A model generated the notes under the pieces. That model worked only from the letters and a program-made list of their open reading frames with translations, made no database searches and had not been told where the DNA came from. A program made the translations under genes and the position numbers. This document shows, piece after piece, positions 1-4,323 of a DNA stretch of 7,266 nt (position 1 is its first letter; every line of letters begins with the position of its first letter). This DNA comes from UBA1227 sp045599345 (lineage in GTDB: Bacteria > Bacillota > Clostridia > Oscillospirales > Acutalibacteraceae). The stretch lies in NCBI GenBank assembly GCA_045599345.1, contig JAZRVV010000007.1:1-7266 (forward strand), given 5' to 3'.

Positions 1-24
1 TCTATCCATTACCGGTCCATGCAT
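1..24 (-). CDS. Start of a possible RpnS-like C-terminal small protein (partial)
   Basis: Within truncated Rpn copy 1, the minus strand carries GGAGGT (36-31), a 6-nt spacer and ATG (24-22), reading MHGPVMDR to the window edge. The same SD-spacer-ATG layout occurs in the other two Rpn copies. Known of the family: E. coli Rpn genes make a separately translated C-terminal antitoxin (RpnS). Only eight codons are visible, so the length and C-terminal sequence are unknown. The call rests on the conserved initiation site. Confidence 0.4.
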
Positions 25-141
25 TATAATACCTCCATCCGTTTTAATCTTCTCCGCTTTTTCTCTTATCCCATTATAATACATATCGGCTGGGTTATTG
101 CAAGAAAAATCTTTCATCAAAAGGCCTAGTGGATCATCTCC
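1..141 (-). pseudogene. Truncated Rpn-family nuclease copy 1 (C-terminal part, runs off window edge)
   Basis: The minus-strand reading gives GDDPLGLLMKDFSC, then NPADMYYNGIREK and DGGIIMHGPVMDR, which matches the intact Rpn protein (367-1125) from its residue 165 onward. The 164 residues before that, including the nuclease active-site residues, are absent. Homology stops exactly at 141, where repeat copy A begins. An in-frame TGA from the repeat (CCT TGA GGA GAT) lies immediately upstream, so no fusion protein extends through the junction. The visible frame has no stop and continues past base 1. It keeps the internal Shine-Dalgarno (31-36) and ATG (22-24) listed separately. It cannot encode an active nuclease; it is either a remnant or a carrier for the C-terminal small protein. 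Confidence 0.8.
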
Positions 142-360
142 TCAAGGTCTTTAGAACGCAGTGTACCTTGAGGTGGCGAAAAGACAGTGCTACCAAATAC
201 GCGGCGATGCAGTTGTTTATGTGAGCGCGGATTGTCACAGAAAAGAGTCTCCTGTGGAGACTCTTTTCGTCGTGATACAATCCTTGGCTTCGGGAGAAGC
301 CAGTAACCTTTGAATCGGCAGATACCAAGATAATAACAAGGGCACTCAAAAGAGTGCCCC
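142..360 (+). repeat. Dispersed structured noncoding repeat, copy A (5' truncated, extra arm)
   Basis: The core (142-234) is nearly identical to 1481-1574 and 1874-1966 and distantly similar to 7109-7200. It folds into CCTCAAGG/CCTTGAGG (140-147 with its partner near 166-174) and GGTGGC pairing with GCTACC across a GAAAAGACAGT loop, with one G-T wobble. Unlike copy C, this copy has about 80 extra bases (about 235-312) forming a long hairpin, GAAAAGAGTCTCC (240-252) with GGAGACTCTTTTC (256-268), extended outward by GGATTGT/ACAATCC. A second hairpin is TGGCTTC/GAAGCCA (285-302). It then rejoins the shared segment GGCAGATACCAAGA (317-330) and ends in a terminator-like hairpin (340-359). It lacks the 5' hairpin seen in copies B and D, because the Rpn fragment is joined directly before the TCAAGG box. 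I do not recognise the family. The strand is a guess based on the placement of the terminal hairpin. Confidence 0.75.
340..359 (-). terminator. Terminator hairpin for the intact Rpn gene, also the end of repeat copy A
   Basis: GGGCACTC (340-347) pairs perfectly with GAGTGCCC (352-359) around a 4-base loop, just past the Rpn stop codon at 367. On the minus strand the stem is followed by TTGTTATTATCTT, which is T-rich but interrupted. The same hairpin closes repeat copy A when read on the plus strand, so it may work in both directions. Confidence 0.6.
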
Positions 361-366
361 ATAAAC

Positions 367-516
367 TCACTTTGACAAAAGCTTTTCTACATCATCAAGC
401 GATATTTTTAATTCATCCGCTATATCCTCTTTTGTTATTTTGCCTTTTTTATAAAGGCGAAGCAACATTTCTGTATTTTCTTGCAAGATCAATTTATCCA
501 TTACTGGTCCGTGCAT
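367..516 (-). CDS. Putative intragenic RpnS-like C-terminal small protein (gene within a gene)
   Basis: Inside the Rpn gene, in the same frame, GGAGGT (528-523) stands 6 nt ahead of an ATG (516-514). It would give a 49-residue protein, MHGPVMDKLILQENTEMLLR to the shared stop, covering residues 204-252 of the full product. This Shine-Dalgarno is at least as good as the one for the full-length start. The same SD, spacer length and ATG are kept in both truncated Rpn copies of this window. Known of the family: in E. coli the variable Rpn C-terminal domain (RpnS) is translated separately and blocks the toxic full-length RpnL. Inference: this ORF is the matching inhibitor. A promoter-like sequence lies just upstream (565-595). 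There is no direct proof of translation. Confidence 0.55.
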   Translation of the reverse strand: MHGPVMDKLILQENTEMLLRLYKKGKITKEDIADELKISLDDVEKLLSK

Positions 517-1125
517 TAGAACACCTCCATCAACTTTTAACTTATCGGTTTTCTCTCTAATGCTATTATAATACATGTCAGCCGGATTTTTGCAAGAAAA
601 ATCTTTCATCAAAAGACCTAGTGGATCATCTCCACGATAGTTACCATTAACATAAATGAGATGTACCCCATAGTTAACATCTATATCTAAATGCTTCCTT
701 TCTATCATCTCAACGTTATGGATAGGTTCATCTAATTTAAAATAATCACCCTTCGTAATAAATATAATATACGTTTCTGGAAGCTTGCTATAGTCTTCCC
801 CTTCTTCAAGGTGATTGGTATCAAGCAACGAACTGTAATACCTAGCGCGCCTAGGCGTTGCCTCCCTCATATCATTTTGAATTTCAATGTTATAGATCTT
901 TCCAATTTTGTCAGTTGCCAGAACATCTACAACACCATCATGACCTTGTGAATTGATAAGGCGTTGCTGAATCCCTACAGTTTCAACTTTTAAATCCGGC
1001 TTATCAAGAATGATTCTCAAAACTAATTCCGTATTTGGAATGTCGTTGTTAAAGAATGCTTGCATGTAAGCATCATCGAAAATTGTAAAATCCTTAATTG
1101 CTTGAGCTCTTGATTTTTTGTCCAT
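367..1125 (-). CDS. Rpn family recombination-promoting nuclease / PD-(D/E)XK putative transposase
   Basis: The 252-residue protein belongs to the Rpn/PDDEXK family long annotated as 'putative transposase'. Family members are DNA endonucleases that promote RecA-independent recombination and act as toxic antiphage proteins. Visible motifs: the N-terminal block DFTIFDDAYMQAFF (12-25), the active-site Asp in GVVDVLA (D67), IEIQND with E81-x-Q83, and the following RARYYSSLLD helix (93-102). The last ~50 residues (204-252) are predicted helical with a small HTH-like segment (KITKEDIADELKISLDDVEKLL) and form the variable C-terminal region of the family. I chose the ATG at 1125 because AAAGGTGG lies about 8 nt upstream; the earlier ATG at 1170 has no such site and would add a non-family extension. 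It has its own promoter (1276-1304) and a hairpin terminator (340-359). It may encode two products, since an internal start at 516 is well formed. Confidence 0.88.
   Translation of the reverse strand: MDKKSRAQAIKDFTIFDDAYMQAFFNNDIPNTELVLRIILDKPDLKVETVGIQQRLINSQGHDGVVDVLATDKIGKIYNIEIQNDMREATPRRARYYSSLLDTNHLEEGEDYSKLPETYIIFITKGDYFKLDEPIHNVEMIERKHLDIDVNYGVHLIYVNGNYRGDDPLGLLMKDFSCKNPADMYYNSIREKTDKLKVDGGVLMHGPVMDKLILQENTEMLLRLYKKGKITKEDIADELKISLDDVEKLLSK
565..595 (-). promoter_or_regulatory. Possible internal promoter ahead of the intragenic start
   Basis: On the minus strand TTGCAA (595-590) and TATAAT (570-565) are separated by 19 nt and lie about 50 nt upstream of the internal ATG at 516. The same pair with the same 19-nt spacing is at 73-103 and 1805-1835 in the truncated copies. 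The spacer is longer than the usual 17 nt and the bases also encode conserved residues (MYYN), so conservation alone is not proof of promoter function. Confidence 0.3.
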
Positions 1126-1158
1126 ACTAGGACCACCTTTAGTTATTTTGCAAACAAA

Positions 1159-1180
1159 CCATAAGTACAATGTCTTATGG
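1159..1180 (-). other. Hairpin in the 5' leader of the Rpn gene
   Basis: CCATAAG (1159-1165) and CTTATGG (1174-1180) form a perfect 7-bp stem with an 8-nt loop. It lies in the roughly 145-nt leader between the promoter and the ATG at 1125, about 20 nt upstream of the ribosome binding site. It could influence translation or message stability. It does not match a riboswitch I know. Confidence 0.35.
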
Positions 1181-1275
1181 CAGGAGGATCCTACTAACAG
1201 TTCCTAATCATTCGCTAACGTTCTATCCTAATAACCAAACTACAATGCACACTTATGTATTTATTTGTCGATATT

Positions 1276-1304
1276 ATTATATCAAACATTTGTTTGAATG
1301 TCAA
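1276..1304 (-). promoter_or_regulatory. Consensus sigma-A promoter of the Rpn gene with a palindrome in the spacer
   Basis: The minus strand reads TTGACA (1304-1299), a 17-nt spacer and TATAAT (1281-1276): a full consensus match in both boxes. The spacer is almost entirely a perfect palindrome, TCAAACATTTGTTTGA (1282-1297). A repressor bound there would block RNA polymerase. The start codon at 1125 is about 145 nt downstream of the expected transcription start, an unusually long leader. Confidence 0.8.
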
Positions 1305-1340
1305 GCAATTTTTCCTATAACTACGTTGTTTTTAGTACTA

Positions 1341-1372
1341 CGAACGGTCATATATCTTACGACGAACGGTCA
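1341..1372. repeat. Two direct copies of CGAACGGTCA, 22 bp apart
   Basis: Identical 10-mers occupy 1341-1350 and 1363-1372. The centre-to-centre distance of 22 bp is two helical turns, so a bound dimer or pair of proteins would sit on one DNA face. They lie about 40-70 bp upstream of the -35 box of the Rpn promoter, between it and repeat copy B. Function is unknown. The rest of 1305-1407 shows no gene; a small hairpin TCACC/GGTGA (1379-1394) is the only other structure. Confidence 0.45.
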
Positions 1373-1407
1373 GCAAACTCACCTTTAGTGGTGACTAAAA
1401 TAGTGTT

Positions 1408-1591
1408 CAAAATATGAAAGGCGCCAGCATAAAAATCCTTGCTGGCGTTAATCGGCAAGTAGCACTGGCTTGAAGTCAGGTCAAGGTCTTTAGAACGCAG
1501 TGTACCTTGAGGTGGCGAAAAGGCAGTGCTACCAAATACGCGGCGATGCAGTTATTTGTGTGAGCGCGGATTGTCACAGAAAAGAGTGCCC
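1408..1591 (+). repeat. Dispersed structured noncoding repeat, copy B (3' deleted)
   Basis: This copy keeps the 5' part that A and C lack: a CAAAAT box (1408-1413) and a hairpin CGCCAGCA (1422-1429) with TGCTGGCG (1440-1447), both matching copy D (CAAAAT at 7046, stem at 7063-7087). The core follows (1481-1574, starting TCAAGG). After TTGTCACAG it reaches AAAAGAGT (1580-1587) and jumps directly to the GCCC that follows the second AAAAGAGT in copy A. It therefore looks like a copy-A-type element that lost the DNA between two AAAAGAGT direct repeats, and with it the terminal hairpin. No protein is plausible here. The family is not recognised. Confidence 0.7.
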
Positions 1592-1602
1592 TACATATCA
1601 AA

Positions 1603-1755
1603 TTACTTTTTTGCTAACAGTTCATCGATTTCTTCTATCGATAGATTCAGCTCTTTTGCAACTTCTTCTTTTGAAAGAACTCCTCGTTTAACATACTTCA
1701 AATTATTTTCAATTATTTCTTCTCTAATCAATTTATCCATTACTGGTCCGTGCAT
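1603..1755 (-). CDS. RpnS-like C-terminal small protein encoded by a truncated Rpn copy
   Basis: A strong GGAGGT (1767-1762), 6-nt spacer and ATG (1755-1753) open a 50-residue frame, MHGPVMDKLIREEIIENNLK and on to ELLAKK. The first ten residues equal those of the small protein inside the intact gene (MHGPVMDKLI). The rest diverges strongly (REEIIENNLKYVKRGVLSKE versus LQENTEMLLRLYKKGKITKE) while keeping the same length and the charged helical pattern ending in an acidic D/E-rich helix and lysine. This is the pattern expected of the hypervariable Rpn C-terminus. The upstream frameshift in this copy does not touch this frame. Inference: it may be a free-standing inhibitor of a different Rpn specificity, or simply the surviving end of a decayed gene. 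Confidence 0.5.
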   Translation of the reverse strand: MHGPVMDKLIREEIIENNLKYVKRGVLSKEEVAKELNLSIEEIDELLAKK

Positions 1756-1873
1756 TAGAACACCTCCATCGGCTTTTAATCTTCTCCGCTTTTTCTCTAA
1801 TCCCATTATAATACATGTCAGCTGGATTTTTGCAAGAAAAATCTTTCATTAAAAGGCCTAGCGAATCATCCCC
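1603..1873 (-). pseudogene. Truncated, frameshifted Rpn-family copy 3
   Basis: Minus-strand codons for GDDSLGLLMKDFSC, NPADMYYNGIREKAEKIK match the intact Rpn protein from residue 165. One extra base near 1777-1785 (AAAAGCC where the intact gene reads AAAGTT) then shifts the frame; the correct frame resumes as ADGGVLMHGPVMDKLI and runs to a TAA at 1603-1605. Homology to Rpn ends at 1873 against repeat copy C, at the same codon as truncated copy 1 against copy A. All nuclease residues are missing. A 67-residue reading opening at 1806 is only the shifted frame and has no ribosome binding site. The C-terminal frame opening at 1755 is intact and listed separately. Confidence 0.8.
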
Positions 1874-2012
1874 TCAAGGTCTTTAGAACGCAGTGTACCT
1901 TGAGGTGGCGAAAAGGCAGTGCTACCAAATACGCGGCGATGCAGTTGTTTGTGTGAGCGCGGATTGACCGCAAGATACCAAGAAAAAAGCGCTCCATAGG
2001 ATGGAGCGCTTT
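1874..2012 (+). repeat. Dispersed structured noncoding repeat, copy C (5' truncated, compact)
   Basis: The core (1874-1966) is almost identical to copies A and B. TCAAGG (1874-1879) pairs with CCTTGA, and GGTGGC with GCTACC. The extra arm of copy A is absent: the core passes straight into ACCGCAAGATACCAAGA (about 1967-1983), as in copy D (ACCGGCAGAAACCGAGA), and ends in the hairpin that serves as the iorB terminator. GAGCGC (1955-1960) is also complementary to GCGCTC in the 5' arm of that terminator (1989-1994), so two mutually exclusive folds are possible. The 5' hairpin is missing because the Rpn fragment is fused just before TCAAGG. Confidence 0.72.
1986..2012 (-). terminator. Rho-independent terminator of the ligase-iorA-iorB operon
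   Basis: AAAGCGCTCCAT (1986-1997) pairs perfectly with ATGGAGCGCTTT (2001-2012) around a 3-nt loop. On the minus strand the stem is followed by an uninterrupted run of T (complement of 1983-1988). It starts 4 nt past the iorB stop at 2016. Read on the plus strand, it ends repeat copy C and is followed by TTTAGTTTATT, so it may act both ways. Confidence 0.9.
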
Positions 2013-2015
2013 AGT

Positions 2016-2585
2016 TTATTGATTGTAACCGAGAGCGAAAGCCTTGAGGTTGAGATCAAGAAACTTCTCTGGCACGGTTGCGCGTATGGTGTCAAGCCAT
2101 ACGGACTCTGGGATGTCCGTTGCTTTGGCCATAACGCCAATGAGTGCCACATTAACAGCCTTAGGGTTGCCTGCCTCAAGGGCAAGTGACAACGCGTCAA
2201 CAGCGGCAACGTTGGCGCCGGCAGCAACAAGGCTGTCAATAATACCCGTAGGGTATGTTGCAGCGCCAGTGATAACTGGCATTGGATCGATGCACTGTGT
2301 ATTAACAATCATCTTGCCAGTTGTCTTTAAGAATGGAAGCCAACGAGCTGCTTCAAGCTGCTCGAATGAGAGGATGATATCAGCCTCTCCTTCCTCAATG
2401 ATAGGTGAATCAACAGATTCACCGTATTTAACATAAGTAACAACAGAACCGCCACGCTGTGACATTCCGTGAACTTCTGAGATTTTAACATCAAGGCCCT
2501 GTGCTAAAAGTGCATTACCAAGAAGTCTTGACGCAAGGAGTGTTCCCTGTCCGCCTACGCCGACAATCATAATAGACTTTGTCAT
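2016..2585 (-). CDS. iorB: Indolepyruvate:ferredoxin oxidoreductase, beta subunit
   Basis: The 189-residue protein is the pyruvate-oxidoreductase gamma-type subunit that partners IorA in oxidative decarboxylation of indolepyruvate and other arylpyruvates to arylacyl-CoA, reducing ferredoxin. It shows the family's N-terminal glycine loop IVGVGGQGT (7-15) and the block EVHGMSQRGGSV (37-48); its length is normal for the family. I chose the ATG at 2585: AGGAGGG lies about 9 nt upstream, inside the end of iorA, and MTKSIMIVGVGGQG is the usual family start. An upstream in-frame start at 2609 would add eight unsupported residues. Only one base separates the iorA stop from this ATG, which points to translational coupling. 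It is the last gene of the operon and is followed at once by a strong terminator. Confidence 0.94.
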   Translation of the reverse strand: MTKSIMIVGVGGQGTLLASRLLGNALLAQGLDVKISEVHGMSQRGGSVVTYVKYGESVDSPIIEEGEADIILSFEQLEAARWLPFLKTTGKMIVNTQCIDPMPVITGAATYPTGIIDSLVAAGANVAAVDALSLALEAGNPKAVNVALIGVMAKATDIPESVWLDTIRATVPEKFLDLNLKAFALGYNQ

Positions 2586-2586
2586 A

Positions 2587-4323
2587 TTATTCACCCTCCT
2601 TAATAGCATCTACAGGACAATATGGTTTACACATACCGCAACCAACGCACTGTGTGAAGTCGATTACTGACTTCTTGTCCTTGATTGAAATTGCTGGGCA
2701 ACCAATCTTCATACATGCTTTACAGCCAACGCATGCGTCTGCATCCACCTTGAATGGTGGTGCATGCTTAACTTCCTTGAGAAGTGCGCATGGACGTCTT
2801 GAAATGATGAGGGAAGGTGCCTCAACATCAAGCTCAGCTGCGATAGCAGCCTTGGTTGCTGGGATGTCATATGGGTCAACAACAAGTACGCGGTCAATAC
2901 CACATGCCTTGGCAAGTGCTTCCAAATCAACGGCAGTTGCTGGGTCGCCGTTGATGCGCTTGCCAGTTGTTGGGTTCTGCTGGTGACCTGTCATACCAGT
3001 AATTGAGTTATCAAGTACAATTACCTTAGAGTTGGTATCATTGTATGCAATATTGATAAGGCCAGTAATACCAGAATGGATAAATGTTGAGTCACCAAGT
3101 ACTGCAACAGCACGTTTTGCATCCTCTGGTCTTACCTTGTTCCTACCATGTAGTGATGATACTGATGCACCCATACAGATGCAAGTATCAATCATACCAA
3201 TAGGAGCAAGAGAACCCAGTGTATAACAGCCAATATCACCTGATACAAAGATATTGGCATCAATCTCCTTAAGAGCATTGAAAAGGCCTCTGTGAGGGCA
3301 TCCAGCGCAAAGTACAGGTGGTCTACCAGGAACAGTCAAGTCAGTAGTAAGATTTGATGTCTCTTCACCTAAAATAACCTTTTTAATCATTGCCTGAGAG
3401 TACTCACCACACATAGTGAATTTCTCTTTGCCAATAACATTGAGGCCAAGTGATTTACAATGTCTTTCAAATACTGGATCAAGCTGCTCGAGAACATATA
3501 CTGTCTCACACTGAGCCGCAAATGATTTGATAAGTTCAACTGGAAGTGGATATACACAACCAAGCTTTAAGTAAGAAGCCTGATCACCAAGTGCTTCCTT
3601 TGCATACTGATATGTAATACCAGCAGCGATTACACCAATCTTCTTTGAGTTCCACTCAATTGTATTGATTGGGCAATTTTCAGCCCACGCAATTTGCTTC
3701 TGAATTCTCTCCTCAACAAATACGTGACGAACCTTTGCCATAGCTGGCATCATTACGTTCTTCTGAGGATTCTTGACATAGTCCTTAAGAGCAACAGCAC
3801 CGTCATCAACTGATTCAACAAGTGATGTTGAATGAGCAACACGAGTTGTCAAACGAAGTAATACTGGTGTATCAAAGTCCTCTGAAAGCTTGAATGCAAG
3901 TTTTGTAAAATCATAGCACTCCTGTGAGTTAGAAGGCTCAAGCATCATAATTTTGGAACCCTCTGCATGATGACGGCTATCCTGCTCATTCTGTGAGCTA
4001 TGCATGCCTGGGTCATCAGCAACAGCAACTACAAGACCGCCATTTACACCGATGTATGACATTGTATAAAGTGGGTCAGCAGCAACGTTTAAGCCAACGT
4101 GCTTCTGAGCGGCAAAGGCACGAGCACCAGCAAGTGACGCACCAGCAGCCGTCTCGAGTGCAACCTTTTCATTAGGTGCCCACTCACAATAAACTGAATC
4201 ATATTTAACAGCATTTTCTGTTATCTCGGTACTAGGAGTACCAGGATATGAGGACACGAGACGGCAACCTGCGTCACGAAGACCAAGTGCCACTGCCGCG
4301 TTTCCTAGCATTAATTTTGCCAT
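2587..4323 (-). CDS. iorA: Indolepyruvate:ferredoxin oxidoreductase, alpha subunit
   Basis: The 578-residue cytoplasmic catalytic subunit uses thiamine diphosphate and iron-sulfur clusters to convert arylpyruvates plus CoA to arylacetyl-CoA, CO2 and reduced ferredoxin. Domain order: Pyr-type domain with SSYPGTPSTEI (24-34) and CEWAPNEKVALE (46-57); middle transketolase-C-like region; TPP-binding domain with CAGCPHRG (339-346), GDIGCYTLG (362-370) and the GDS...N motif (GDS 410-412, VLDN to N439, then TGMTGHQQNP). The C-terminal two-cluster ferredoxin domain has C531, C534, C537, C542 and C559, C562, C565, C569. The first cluster motif has four residues before its last Cys, as in other IorA proteins. 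Length and all motifs are normal. The ATG directly follows the ligase stop codon (TAAATG), with AGGAGGA upstream. IorB is next downstream. Confidence 0.96.
   Translation of the reverse strand: MAKLMLGNAAVALGLRDAGCRLVSSYPGTPSTEITENAVKYDSVYCEWAPNEKVALETAAGASLAGARAFAAQKHVGLNVAADPLYTMSYIGVNGGLVVAVADDPGMHSSQNEQDSRHHAEGSKIMMLEPSNSQECYDFTKLAFKLSEDFDTPVLLRLTTRVAHSTSLVESVDDGAVALKDYVKNPQKNVMMPAMAKVRHVFVEERIQKQIAWAENCPINTIEWNSKKIGVIAAGITYQYAKEALGDQASYLKLGCVYPLPVELIKSFAAQCETVYVLEQLDPVFERHCKSLGLNVIGKEKFTMCGEYSQAMIKKVILGEETSNLTTDLTVPGRPPVLCAGCPHRGLFNALKEIDANIFVSGDIGCYTLGSLAPIGMIDTCICMGASVSSLHGRNKVRPEDAKRAVAVLGDSTFIHSGITGLINIAYNDTNSKVIVLDNSITGMTGHQQNPTTGKRINGDPATAVDLEALAKACGIDRVLVVDPYDIPATKAAIAAELDVEAPSLIISRRPCALLKEVKHAPPFKVDADACVGCKACMKIGCPAISIKDKKSVIDFTQCVGCGMCKPYCPVDAIKEGE

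Noticed and set aside
1126..1170. Longer N-terminus for the Rpn protein from an ATG at 1170
   Set aside because: It has no ribosome binding site and the extra 15 residues are unlike the family; the ATG at 1125 has a good AAAGGTGG.
1170..1691. Plus-strand open frames at 1170-1388 and 1500-1691 (and an overlapping one to 1852)
   Set aside because: They lie over the Rpn promoter and leader, repeat copy B, or antisense to the Rpn fragment; they have no ribosome binding sites and no family-like sequence.
1603..1806. 67-residue protein opening at 1806 in the truncated Rpn copy
   Set aside because: Its first residues come from the shifted frame (EKKRRR instead of REKAEK) and there is no Shine-Dalgarno; the start at 1755 is far better.
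142..1966. CRISPR array
   Set aside because: The repeat is about 93 nt or longer, copies are separated by hundreds of bases of gene sequence, and there are no regular spacers or cas genes.
1874..2012. T-box or other known riboswitch in the repeat
   Set aside because: There is no T-box sequence or specifier arm, no known aptamer core that I recognise, and copies A-C point away from, not into, a downstream gene's start.
2586..2609. Upstream start for iorB at 2609
   Set aside because: It would overlap iorA by 23 bases and lacks a well-placed ribosome binding site; MTKS at 2585 fits both family and SD spacing.
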